Positions 16,430 through 24,773 of a DNA stretch of 32,123 bases are shown one piece after another (position 1 is the stretch's first letter; each line of letters opens with the position of its first letter). Origin of the DNA: Lachnospiraceae bacterium MD335 (lineage in GTDB: Bacteria; Bacillota; Clostridia; Lachnospirales; Lachnospiraceae). The position numbers were made by a program, and so were the translations under genes. The notes beneath the pieces are model-generated. The model did no database searches. It had not been told where the DNA came from and saw only the letters and a list, made by a program, of their open reading frames with translations. The stretch spans positions 1 through 32,123 of the forward strand of contig KE159634.1 in NCBI GenBank assembly GCA_000403335.2, read 5' to 3'.

Positions 16430-17188
16430 ATGAACCAATTTTTTACGAACATCATGGAGAACCTGACCTTTGTACTGGAATTTATCGCGCTTGTGGCGGT
16501 GCTTGTTATTGTGGCGGTTATTGCGGAAAAGCTGATTGCAAAGAAGAATAACACGGAAGGAAAAATCCTTACGACAAGAAAGACTGCAATGATTGGCATG
16601 TTTTCCGCAATTGCGGGCGTTCTGATGACGATTGAGCTTCCCGTACCGTTTGCACCGCCGTTTTATGGAATTGACGCGAGCGAGCTTCCCGTGCTTTTGT
16701 GCGGTTTTGCGTTCGGTCCGGTGGCAGGTGTGCTGACGGAGTTTTTAAAGATTGTGATTAAGCTATTTTTTAAGCCGACCTCCACGGCGTTTGTGGGAGA
16801 GCTTGCAAACTTCTGTGTCGGCTGTGCGATGATATTGCCGGCAACGATTATTTATCATATGAAAAAGAAAAAGACGACGGCGATTCTTGCAAGCGCGGTC
16901 GGTACAATGACGATGACTGTGTTCGGCACGCTGTTTAATGCCGTTTATCTTCTGCCGACGTTTGCGGTAATGTTTGGAATGCCGCTTGAGGCGATTATTG
17001 GTATGGGAACGGAGATTAATGCGAATGTCACGAATGTTTTTACGTTTGTTGCGTTTTGTGTTGCGCCGCTCAATCTTTTAAAGGGCGCGGGCGTGTCGGT
17101 GCTTACGTTTGTGCTTTATAAGCCGCTTAGTCCGATCCTGAAGGCGTCTTATGAAAATGCAGCGTCGAAAAAAACAAAACAGGCATAA
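16430..17188 (+). CDS. ribU: Riboflavin ECF transporter substrate-binding protein RibU
   Basis: Membrane S component of 252 residues that captures riboflavin and works with the general EcfA-EcfA'-EcfT module, which must be encoded elsewhere. RibU hallmarks are ELPVPFAPPFYGIDASELP and LLCGFAFGPVAGVLTE, then GELANFCVGCAMILPATI and FNAVYLLPTFAVMFG; about six core membrane helices span residues 50-245. There is an extra N-terminal helix (about 14-36) plus a basic linker, making it longer than the roughly 190-200 residues typical of the family. AAGGAG lies ten bases before the ATG. The FMN riboswitch directly upstream supports the substrate assignment strongly. Confidence 0.95.
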   Translation: MNQFFTNIMENLTFVLEFIALVAVLVIVAVIAEKLIAKKNNTEGKILTTRKTAMIGMFSAIAGVLMTIELPVPFAPPFYGIDASELPVLLCGFAFGPVAGVLTEFLKIVIKLFFKPTSTAFVGELANFCVGCAMILPATIIYHMKKKKTTAILASAVGTMTMTVFGTLFNAVYLLPTFAVMFGMPLEAIIGMGTEINANVTNVFTFVAFCVAPLNLLKGAGVSVLTFVLYKPLSPILKASYENAASKKTKQA

Positions 17189-17206
17189 AAACCTTTGCAA
17201 ACACGG

Positions 17207-17234
17207 TTGAAAAATATGTCGGATACGCTATAAT
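17207..17234 (+). promoter_or_regulatory. Promoter of purL
   Basis: TTGAAA (17207-17212), a 16-base spacer, and a perfect TATAAT (17229-17234) lie about 60 bases before the purL ATG. No purine riboswitch or PurR-type operator was recognised in the short leader. Confidence 0.7.
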
Positions 17235-17294
17235 GAATAAGTACCCAGTGCGAAAAGCACAGAATAATTGAAAAAGACACGGAGGACTCATTTA

Positions 17295-20200
17295 ATGGGA
17301 AATGTTAGGCGTATCTATGTTGAGAAAAAAGAGGCTTTTGCCGTTAAGGCAAGAGAGCTTGAGGAAGAGTTAAGAAGCTATTTAGGCATTAACGGTTTGG
17401 AACAGGCAAGAATTTTTATCCGTTACGATGTGGAAAATATTTCGGATGCTGTTTTTGAGAAGGCATGCAAAAGTGTGTTTTCGGAGCCGCCCGTTGATGA
17501 CTTGTACATGGAAAACATTGAAATGCCAAAGAACGCGCGCTGTTTTTCCGTGGAGTATCTGCCGGGGCAGTTTGACCAAAGGGCAGACTCTGCGGTGCAG
17601 TGCGTGCAGTTTTTAAAGGAAGACGAGCAGCCGATAATCAAGACGGCGGTGACATATGTTTTAACCGGAACGATTTCCGACAGTGAGTTTGACAAGATAA
17701 AAAATTACTGTATCAATCCCGTGGATTCAAGGGAAACGGATATGGTAAAACCGCAGACGCTGGTGACAATATTTGAGGAGCCTGCGGATGTGGCAAGCTT
17801 TGCGGGCTTCGCGGATATGGCGGAGGACAAATTGGAGGAGCTTTATGATTCGTTAGGGCTTGCGATGACCTTTAAAGATTTTCTCCATATTCAGAATTAT
17901 TTTAGGAAGGATGAACACAGGGATCCGACGGTTACGGAAATCAGGGTGCTTGATACGTATTGGTCTGATCACTGCCGTCACACGACGTTTTCTACGGAAT
18001 TAAAGGATGTTGCATTTGAGGAAGGCTATTATACGGAGCCTGTCAAGACCACTTATCAGCAGTATTTGGCGGCGCGTGAGGAAATTTTTGCTGGCAGAGA
18101 GGACAAGTATGTCTGCCTGATGGATTTGGCGCTGATGGCGATGCGCAAGCTCAAAAAGGACGGAAAGCTTGAAGACATGGAGAAGTCGGACGAGATTAAT
18201 GCCTGCTCGATTGTCGTTCCGGTGGAGATTGACAAGGAGGACGGAAAGGGCGTTGTCACGGAGGAATGGCTTGTCAACTTTAAGAACGAGACGCACAATC
18301 ACCCGACGGAAATTGAGCCGTTCGGCGGAGCGGCAACGTGTCTTGGCGGTGCAATCCGTGATCCCCTTTCGGGAAGAACGTATGTTTATCAGGCGATGCG
18401 TGTAACCGGAGCGGCAGACCCGACGGTGCCTGTGGAGAAAACCATGCGGGGCAAGCTTTCGCAGAAAAAGCTTGTGCGCGGCGCGGCGAGCGGCTATTCT
18501 TCTTACGGAAATCAGATTGGACTTGCGACGGGATATGTCAAAGAGGTGTATCATCCCAATTATGTGGCAAAGCGTATGGAAATCGGGGCGGTGATGGCGG
18601 CGGCGCCGAGGGCAAGTGTCATCAGGGAGACATCTGATCCGGACGATATTATCATTTTGCTCGGCGGTCGTACGGGACGCGACGGCTGCGGCGGCGCGAC
18701 AGGGTCGTCTAAGGTGCACACGACGGCGTCGCTTGCGACGTGCGGTGCGGAGGTTCAGAAAGGAAATGCTCCGACGGAGCGCAAACTGCAAAGACTGTTC
18801 CGGCGTCCGGAGGTCAGCAAGCTGATTAAGAAGTGCAACGATTTCGGTGCGGGCGGTGTTTCCGTGGCAATCGGCGAGCTTGCGGATGGTCTGATTGTCG
18901 ATATGGACAAGGTGCCGAAAAAGTATGCGGGACTGGACGGAACGGAGCTTGCGATTTCCGAGTCGCAGGAGCGTATGGCAGTCGTTGTGGACCCGAAGGA
19001 TGCAGATTCGTTTCTTGCATATGCGGCGGAGGAGAATTTGGAGGCTGTCAAGGTTGCAACGGTCACAAAAGAGCCGCGGCTTGTGCTGATGTGGCGCGGT
19101 CAGAAGGTAGTGGATATTGCGAGAGCCTTTCTTGATACCAACGGTGCACATCAGGAAACGGGCGTGTATGTTGAGACGCCTGTAAAAGAAGATAATTATT
19201 TTCAGAAATATGCAGTTGCGGCGGTTGCGGATGCGATTGCAAAGGGAAATATAAAGGACGCAGTAATTTCAACATTAAATGACTTAAACGTATGCTCACA
19301 AAAGGGACTTGTCGAGATGTTTGACGCGTCGATTGGAGCAGGCAGCGTGTTTATGCCGTACGGCGGAAAATATCAGCTGACGGAGACACAGACAATGGTG
19401 GCAAAGCTTCCTGTCTTAAAGGGTAAGACGGATGCCGTGACAATGATGTCGTACGGATTTGATCCGTATCTGTCAAGCTGGAGTCCGTATCACGGTGCGG
19501 TGTATGCCGTTACGGAATCTATGGCGCGCATTGTGGCAGCAGGCGGAGATTATAAGAAGATCCGGTTTACGTTCCAGGAATATTTCAGGCGCATGACACA
19601 GGAACCTTCGCGCTGGAGTCAGCCGTTTGCGGCGCTTCTTGGCGCATATGACGCGCAAATCGGATACGGACTTCCTTCGATTGGCGGCAAGGATTCGATG
19701 TCGGGAACGTTCAATGAGATTGACGTACCGCCGACGCTTGTGTCGTTTGCGGTGGACGTGGCGAAAAAGCAGGATATTATCACGCCGGAGCTGAAACGTG
19801 CGGGTGATGCTCTTGTCGTGTTTGATTTACCGAAGAATGCATATGATTTGCCGGAATACGACAACGTAATGAAGCTTTTTGACGGTGTGGCAAAACTGAT
19901 TGCGGATAAGGTGATTGTGGCAGCATATGCGCTTGATGCAAAGGGTATTGTGGCGTCGGCTGCAAAAATGGCGTTTGGTAATAAACTTGGCGTGGTGTTT
20001 GACAGTGCACTTGACGCAAAAGAGCTGTTTGCAAACGGAATCGGAAGCATTCTTGCGGAGGTTTCCGCAGAGCAGTCTGATGCGCTCGCAGCATGTGGCG
20101 TAGCGTACCGGACAGTCGGTACGGTGCTGGATGAAAATGCCGGATTTGTATACGGGGATGTAACGGTGCCTATGGATGAGGCGTTAAAGGCGTGGACTTC

Positions 20201-21104
20201 AAAGCTAGAGAAGGTATTCCCCACAAAGGCGGTAAAGGGCGCAGAGCCTGTCGCGTCAAAGCTTTATGACACAAAGGATGTCTATGTTTGCAAACATAAG
20301 GTGGCGAAGCCTACCGTGTTTATTCCGGTGTTCCCCGGAACAAACTGTGAGTATGACTCGACGATTGCGTTTGAGCGCGCGGGGGCGAATGTGGTGACAA
20401 AGGTATTCCGCAATCTTTCGGCGGCGGATATTCGGGAGTCGGTTGACGCGTTTTCTGAATCGATTTCGCAGGCGCAGATTATTATGTTCCCGGGCGGCTT
20501 TTCGGCGGGCGACGAGCCGGACGGAAGCGCGAAATTCTTTGCGACGGCATTTCAGAATGAAAAGATAAAAGAGGCGGTAAACAAACTGCTCAACGAGCGT
20601 GACGGGCTTGCGCTTGGTATCTGTAACGGTTTTCAGGCGATGATTAAGCTTGGGCTTGTGCCATACGGTGAGATTGTGGGACAAACAGAGGATTCGCCGA
20701 CACTGACATACAATACGATTAACCGCCATATTTCAAAGATGGTGTACACGAAGGTGATTACGAATAAATCGCCGTGGCTGCAGCTTGCTAAGCTTGGTCA
20801 GACGTATGTAACGCCTGCTTCGCACGGCGAGGGACGGTTTGTGGCGCCTAAGGAGTGGATTGATAAGCTTTTCACAAATGGACAGGTAGCGACGCAGTAT
20901 GCCGATTTTGACGGAAATGTTTCGATGGACGAAGAGTGGAATGTGAACGGTTCGTATGCGGCAATTGAGGGAATTACGTCTCCGGACGGAAGGTGTCTTG
21001 GCAAGATGGCGCATGTTGAGCGGCGCGGCGACGCGGTGGCGATGAACATCTATGGAGAGCAGGATTTGAAGATTTTTGAGGCCGGGGTGAAGTATTTCCA
21101 GTAA
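17295..21104 (+). CDS. purL: Phosphoribosylformylglycinamidine synthase (FGAM synthetase)
   Basis: Single-chain PurL, 1269 residues from the ATG at 17295, which has GGAGG nine bases upstream; the in-frame TTG nine codons earlier is less likely. It converts FGAR, glutamine and ATP to FGAM in step four of purine synthesis. It contains the DTYWSDHCRHTTF motif, the ETHNHPTEIEPFGGAATCLG nucleotide-binding block, and a glutaminase domain from about residue 1000: FPGTNCEYD, the nucleophile Cys1110 in LGICNGFQAM, and His1177 and Glu1179 in ASHGEGRF. The fused form is typical of many Clostridia and Proteobacteria, unlike the PurS/PurQ/PurL set of Bacillus. It stands alone with its own promoter and terminator. 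Confidence 0.97.
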   Translation: MGNVRRIYVEKKEAFAVKARELEEELRSYLGINGLEQARIFIRYDVENISDAVFEKACKSVFSEPPVDDLYMENIEMPKNARCFSVEYLPGQFDQRADSAVQCVQFLKEDEQPIIKTAVTYVLTGTISDSEFDKIKNYCINPVDSRETDMVKPQTLVTIFEEPADVASFAGFADMAEDKLEELYDSLGLAMTFKDFLHIQNYFRKDEHRDPTVTEIRVLDTYWSDHCRHTTFSTELKDVAFEEGYYTEPVKTTYQQYLAAREEIFAGREDKYVCLMDLALMAMRKLKKDGKLEDMEKSDEINACSIVVPVEIDKEDGKGVVTEEWLVNFKNETHNHPTEIEPFGGAATCLGGAIRDPLSGRTYVYQAMRVTGAADPTVPVEKTMRGKLSQKKLVRGAASGYSSYGNQIGLATGYVKEVYHPNYVAKRMEIGAVMAAAPRASVIRETSDPDDIIILLGGRTGRDGCGGATGSSKVHTTASLATCGAEVQKGNAPTERKLQRLFRRPEVSKLIKKCNDFGAGGVSVAIGELADGLIVDMDKVPKKYAGLDGTELAISESQERMAVVVDPKDADSFLAYAAEENLEAVKVATVTKEPRLVLMWRGQKVVDIARAFLDTNGAHQETGVYVETPVKEDNYFQKYAVAAVADAIAKGNIKDAVISTLNDLNVCSQKGLVEMFDASIGAGSVFMPYGGKYQLTETQTMVAKLPVLKGKTDAVTMMSYGFDPYLSSWSPYHGAVYAVTESMARIVAAGGDYKKIRFTFQEYFRRMTQEPSRWSQPFAALLGAYDAQIGYGLPSIGGKDSMSGTFNEIDVPPTLVSFAVDVAKKQDIITPELKRAGDALVVFDLPKNAYDLPEYDNVMKLFDGVAKLIADKVIVAAYALDAKGIVASAAKMAFGNKLGVVFDSALDAKELFANGIGSILAEVSAEQSDALAACGVAYRTVGTVLDENAGFVYGDVTVPMDEALKAWTSKLEKVFPTKAVKGAEPVASKLYDTKDVYVCKHKVAKPTVFIPVFPGTNCEYDSTIAFERAGANVVTKVFRNLSAADIRESVDAFSESISQAQIIMFPGGFSAGDEPDGSAKFFATAFQNEKIKEAVNKLLNERDGLALGICNGFQAMIKLGLVPYGEIVGQTEDSPTLTYNTINRHISKMVYTKVITNKSPWLQLAKLGQTYVTPASHGEGRFVAPKEWIDKLFTNGQVATQYADFDGNVSMDEEWNVNGSYAAIEGITSPDGRCLGKMAHVERRGDAVAMNIYGEQDLKIFEAGVKYFQ

Positions 21105-21134
21105 TTCAAAATAGAAAATGTCAGGAGTAATATA

Positions 21135-21188
21135 ACACAAAAGACTTTGCGGGATGAGAGAAAATCCCGGCAAAGTCTTTTTGTGTTT
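21135..21188 (+). terminator. Terminator after purL
   Basis: ACACAAAAGACTTTGC pairs almost fully with GCAAAGTCTTTTTGTGT, with an inner GGGAT/ATCCC extension, and has a T-run on the plus strand. The flanking A-run could make it work on both strands. Confidence 0.88.
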
Positions 21189-21398
21189 TATAAGGATTGC
21201 GAAAAAGGATTGCGATAGAAACAAGATGAAGACAAAATGAAATGGTTTATTTTACAGGGCAAAAATATAGGACAGGAACAATGGCTCCTTTAAATAGTAA
21301 AAAACAGGAACAACCGCACCTAGTATTGCCCTCATAAAAGCAGTAAAATAGAGCAAGGCGATATTAATCGAAAAAAGTAGAATAAACTTATTCATATT
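21189..21398 (+). other. Gene-free stretch before the lysis-like locus
   Basis: About 210 AT-rich bases without a supported gene. Short frames lack ribosome sites, and I see no convincing promoter pair. A TATTATAA near 21396 could be a -10 for a transcript through the following hairpin. Confidence 0.4.
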
Positions 21399-21447
21399 AT
21401 AAAACCTGATAATGGCGATAAGAGCCGTTGTTGGGTTTTATTTTTTT
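21399..21447 (+). terminator. Terminator-like hairpin just upstream of the HTH gene
   Basis: ATAAAACC (21399-21406) pairs with GGTTTTAT (21434-21441), with inner AATGGC/GCCGTT arms and seven T at the end. It lies 20 bases before the start codon at 21468, so it may act as an attenuator for the downstream genes instead of ending an upstream unit, which purL's own terminator already does. Confidence 0.6.
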
Positions 21448-21467
21448 AGAAAGGACGCGGGAAAATC

Positions 21468-22170
21468 ATGGACTACGCAAAAACACAAAACTGGCTGACA
21501 AGCCGCCAAATCAAACTGGAGGAAAGCTTTGCATCCTCCATAAGAAGTTTCGCAAAACAATACAAATCAATGCACAAAATTCGACTGTTAGATGATGTGT
21601 ATCATTTGCTTGGCACGACAAAGCAGGACATTTCATGGTGGGAAAATCACCCTTGCAGTGCACAGACAAAAAAATTTTAAACAAAAGATAATTGTAAATG
21701 CCCAAAAACTGTTTGAATTAAGCGACAGGCAAACGGAAGAGCTGGCAAATAAAGCAGGGCTGACACTAGAGCGACAGGAAGCTTTTCCTTATTGCCTCAA
21801 ATTGTTAAGAACGAAATACGAAAAAAAGTCTCGATTATTCTATAAAACTGCCAATATCAGCGAACGGATGTATCAATACATAAATAATGACAGAAATCCG
21901 ACAAAACAAACGGTATTGGCAATCGCGGCAGCAATGGACATGAACCTTGAAGATACAAGGAGATTGCTGAAAAGCGCAGGATACGTCTTATCGAAATCTG
22001 TACCCAGTGACGCAGTTATTTTATGGCTGCTTTCCGGGAACGAATCCAATCAAAGTACAATACCGCTATTATTTCAAATCAACGAAATTTTATATGCGCT
22101 TGATATGCCGTTGTTAATGACAAGGGAGAAAAACGAACGGCATGTTCGGTCAGATAAAAGTCAAAATTAA
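21468..22170 (+). pseudogene. Helix-turn-helix-like protein, frameshifted or frameshift-regulated
   Basis: AAAGGACGCGG precedes ATG 21468. The first frame gives 70 residues (MDYAKTQNWLTSRQIKLEES to AQTKKF) and stops at 21678. The +1 frame continues naturally as KQKIIVNAQKLFELSDRQTE and runs to 22170. The join lies in A7T4 (21668-21678). The joined protein of about 233 residues has an XRE-like fold in its C-terminal half: FYKTANISERMYQYINNDRN, PTKQTVLAIAAAMDMNLEDT, then LKSAGYVLSK. It is probably a DNA-binding regulator and is the first gene before the amidase. It may be dead, a sequencing artefact, or restored by slippage on the homopolymer. Confidence 0.6.
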
Positions 22171-22231
22171 TTTCGGATAATAAAATGCCAATTACGATAT
22201 TATCAGGTTATGGTAATGTTTTGCACGGCAT

Positions 22232-22259
22232 TTGACCTTGCAGAGTCGTCAGATATTAT
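22232..22259 (+). promoter_or_regulatory. Possible promoter of the amidase-led operon
   Basis: TTGACC (22232-22237), a 16-base spacer, TATTAT (22254-22259), 55 bases before the amidase ATG. A fair but not perfect sigma-A match. No recognisable sigma-B or other alternative promoter was seen. Confidence 0.5.
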
Positions 22260-22313
22260 CCTAGCCGCAAATAATTGCGTGCGCAGACAATGAAAGAAAG
22301 GAGGACCCATAAT

Positions 22314-22883
22314 ATGGAGATTGAGCAAAGAATTTTAACCACCAACCCCTGCTATAAGTCAGGAAGGAAAATCGCGGTCAAAGGTCTTATGCTGCACAGC
22401 GTCGGCTGCCCGCAGCCCTCGGCGGAAGTGTTTATCAAAAATTACAGCAATCCCGCAAGCAAGGTGTGCGTACATGCATTTATCGACGCGAACACAGGTG
22501 TTGTGTATCAGACACTCCCGTGGGATCATAGGGGATGGCACGGCGGCGGTTCATCCAATAATACGCACATCGGCATAGAGATGTGTGAGCCGTCCTGTAT
22601 CAAGTATACCGGCGGCGCAAAGTTTACCTGTACTGACAGGGAAAAAGCGCTCGTATACGTGAAAAAGACATACGATTCGGCGGTCGGGCTGTTTGCACAT
22701 TTATGCAAAGAGTTCGGGCTGAATCCTTTGGCGGACGGCGTTATTGTCAGCCATAAGGAAGGGCATGACAGAGGCATTGCATCAGGACATGCCGATCCGG
22801 ACCATCTTTGGAACGGGTTGGAATGCGGTTACACCATGACCAAATTCAGACAGGATGTGGCAAACACTATGAATCAGCTGTAG
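22314..22883 (+). CDS. N-acetylmuramoyl-L-alanine amidase (Amidase_2/PGRP fold)
   Basis: Zinc amidase of 189 residues that cuts the bond between muramic acid and the peptide stem. Visible features are the first zinc ligand His28 in GLMLHSVG, VCVHAFIDANTG, the WHGGGSSNNTHIGIEMCEP block, and a C-terminal SHKEGHDRGIASGHADPDHLW stretch whose final His/Asp complete the metal site. This layout is common in Clostridia phage endolysins. There is no signal peptide. The ATG chosen has AAGGAGG eight bases upstream. It is first in a run of ten same-strand genes and 34 bases ahead of the lysozyme, so two wall hydrolases of different bond specificity are made together. Confidence 0.9.
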   Translation: MEIEQRILTTNPCYKSGRKIAVKGLMLHSVGCPQPSAEVFIKNYSNPASKVCVHAFIDANTGVVYQTLPWDHRGWHGGGSSNNTHIGIEMCEPSCIKYTGGAKFTCTDREKALVYVKKTYDSAVGLFAHLCKEFGLNPLADGVIVSHKEGHDRGIASGHADPDHLWNGLECGYTMTKFRQDVANTMNQL

Positions 22884-22917
22884 AAAACAAGCAAGACAGT
22901 AAGGAACGGAGGAATTT

Positions 22918-23634
22918 ATGGAAGTAAAGGAAGGAACGGTCGTGTCGCTTGCCCCCAACGCCGTCTATTATAATGGGAAAGAAATGCCGGACTGGGTACG
23001 AAACGACCATTGGATTGTAAAATCAAGAAACAATGACAGGGTAGTGCTGGGGATGAATGTCAGTAAATCGCATACGATTAACAGCCCTGTAAACATTGCA
23101 TTTATGACACCTGTGTCAGAAAGTAATACCCCCCAGACAAAGACGGAAACGACACATCCTTTATGCCAAAAACTGCAAAGCAGTGTTATATCAAACAATG
23201 GGGAAATGCAGATTTCAGAGCGCGGTGTGGAACTGATTGCAAAATACGAGGGCTGTCGTTTGGCAGCATATAAGTGCCCGGCGGGTGTATGGACCATTGG
23301 GTATGGACATACGGCAGGAGTAAAGGAGCATGACACGCTTCCTTCCAAAGATGCCGCAAAAAGGCTTTTGCGTGAGGATTTGGAAAAGTATGCCGCGCAT
23401 GTCAATAAATGTATTCAGACAGGGAAGCTTACGTTTTCCCCGACGCAAAATCAGTTCGATGCACTTACAAGCTTTTGCTATAACTGCGGCGTGGGAAGCC
23501 TGAATAAGCTTGTTGCGGGAAGGAGCGCCGCAGAAGTCGCCGACAAAATCTTAGCGTATAATAAAGGCGGCGGCAAGGTGCTGCAGGGACTTGTGAAACG
23601 AAGGGAAGAAGAACGGCAGCTGTTTTTGAGCTGA
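22918..23634 (+). CDS. GH24 (T4-type) lysozyme with N-terminal SH3-like domain
   Basis: Muramidase of 238 residues. Residues 4-62 form an SH3-like wall-binding domain (GTVVSLAPNAVYYNGKEMPDW and INSPVNIAFM), followed by a linker (about 63-98) and the GH24 catalytic domain (99-238). The catalytic arrangement is Glu111, Cys120 and Thr126 in YEGCRLAAYKCPAGVWTIGY. Cys in place of Asp at the second position is common in phage enzymes of this kind. The ending LQGLVKRREEERQLF is also typical. There is no signal peptide, so export would need a holin or another route. CGGAGG lies upstream of the ATG. Confidence 0.93.
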   Translation: MEVKEGTVVSLAPNAVYYNGKEMPDWVRNDHWIVKSRNNDRVVLGMNVSKSHTINSPVNIAFMTPVSESNTPQTKTETTHPLCQKLQSSVISNNGEMQISERGVELIAKYEGCRLAAYKCPAGVWTIGYGHTAGVKEHDTLPSKDAAKRLLREDLEKYAAHVNKCIQTGKLTFSPTQNQFDALTSFCYNCGVGSLNKLVAGRSAAEVADKILAYNKGGGKVLQGLVKRREEERQLFLS

Positions 23635-23653
23635 TGGCAGATGGAGGCTGAAC

Positions 23654-24499
23654 ATGGAAGAAAATGAGATAACACAGAGTACGGAAAACGCTGGCGTGAT
23701 GGACAGTGAATTTATTCCGCTTGATGCACTTGTTTATGCACCGCTTCATGCACTGGCAGAATCAAACCGCCAGCTTCGCGCACAAATCGTGGAAGCGATT
23801 AAGGGTATGGGAACACAGCGTTACAACGGAAGTGAAGAAATCACGCATTTGGAGAATATCAATATCGCATATGACCAAATTCGTCAGGAGGGAGAGGACG
23901 GCTACAGTGTTGACAACCTTCAGGTACAAGTCCCTCTATTGTCGATTATACCCGTTGCAAACCTGAATGTGGACAAGGCGGAGATTTGCTTTTCCACGGA
24001 GGTAAAGGCGGAAATGGATCAGGAGACAAAAAATCCGCAGATAACTGCGCGTATCTGTGCTCCCTCACAGAGGGAGAGCGATTTTCTGCCAAAAGTATCT
24101 TATAAACTGTCAATCGTATCAATACCGGCAACGGAAGGAATTATGCGCCTTAGCGATACACTGAGTGCAAATCAGGTTGCAAAGCGGATTGATAGTACAC
24201 CGATTGTCTTAAACGGCGATTTGGGTAATGAGGAACAGAAGGCGATTGTTCAGGAAACAAAACAGCTTCGCGCAAAAGTCAGCAAGCTCGAACAGCTTCA
24301 CCGAAAGATTACCGGAATGATAGAAGAACAGGAACGTCTGCACCAAATCAGCAAAGACGCATTTGATGGGGATACGCACGAATTTGATAAGGATAAATAC
24401 CTTATGGCACAGTCTACAATCGTTAACCGGATTATGGAATGTAAGGAGCAGATCGTGGACAGGGAGATTCTATATGGACTTGAAAGGGATTTTAAGTAG
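23654..24499 (+). CDS. DUF2589 family protein A
   Basis: Protein of 281 residues. Residues 20-55 (DALVYAPLHALAESNRQLRA) and the VDNLQVQVPLLSIIPVANLN-VDKAEICFSTEVKA block (about 90-125) match the DUF2589 pattern, in which a strand-rich sandwich follows a conserved P-L-I-P-N-VD motif. Residues 195-240 form a Glu/Gln/Lys-rich coiled coil. The function of DUF2589 is not known to me. GGAGG lies six bases before the ATG. It is placed 19 bases after the lysozyme and overlaps the next gene by 26 bases, so co-expression is expected. It is soluble, with no membrane segment. Confidence 0.8.
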   Translation: MEENEITQSTENAGVMDSEFIPLDALVYAPLHALAESNRQLRAQIVEAIKGMGTQRYNGSEEITHLENINIAYDQIRQEGEDGYSVDNLQVQVPLLSIIPVANLNVDKAEICFSTEVKAEMDQETKNPQITARICAPSQRESDFLPKVSYKLSIVSIPATEGIMRLSDTLSANQVAKRIDSTPIVLNGDLGNEEQKAIVQETKQLRAKVSKLEQLHRKITGMIEEQERLHQISKDAFDGDTHEFDKDKYLMAQSTIVNRIMECKEQIVDREILYGLERDFK

Positions 24500-24767
24500 A
24501 ATTACAGGAAAAAAAACGTCCGCCGAACGCATAGGAATGCTATTGGAAGAAGACCTTGCGCGGCTCGTTTGGGAAATGAATTTTCGTCTGCTTTCGGAAC
24601 AAGGTTTGCAGGAGCGTATTCTTTGGGTTGAGACAGCAAAAGTGACACAAGTGTCAGTTTTAGGGTTTAAAGAGCGGCAAAAACAAATATATTATAATCT
24701 GCGTGGAAAAATAAGAAACCTGTTTTACAAAGTTATTGGACGTGGCAAAAAAAGGAAAGGAAGGTAG
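24474..24767 (+). CDS. Small basic hypothetical protein
   Basis: Protein of 97 residues, starting MDLKGILSRITGKKTSAERI, overlapping the end of the DUF2589 A gene by 26 bases with AGGGAG just upstream. The middle is amphipathic helix (LLEEDLARLVWEMNFRLL), and the last 30 residues are strongly basic, ending KKRKGR. There is no membrane helix, so it is not an obvious holin. The family is unrecognised. Sandwiched between two DUF2589 genes, it is probably a partner of one of them. Confidence 0.7.
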   Translation: MDLKGILSRITGKKTSAERIGMLLEEDLARLVWEMNFRLLSEQGLQERILWVETAKVTQVSVLGFKERQKQIYYNLRGKIRNLFYKVIGRGKKRKGR

Positions 24768-24773
24768 ATGCAT

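Noticed and set aside
18000-19151. A 383-codon minus-strand open frame
   Set aside because: It lies wholly inside purL, is extremely Arg/His/Leu-rich as expected of the antisense of a GC-biased coding frame, and has no ribosome site.
21592-22170. Independent gene starting at 21592
   Set aside because: The first residues overlap the upstream frame and look like out-of-frame translation; sense begins only at the A7T4 join.
22314-23634. Remnant prophage explanation for the amidase and lysozyme
   Set aside because: No holin, tail, capsid, terminase or integrase gene accompanies them, and they run straight into signalling genes on the same transcript.
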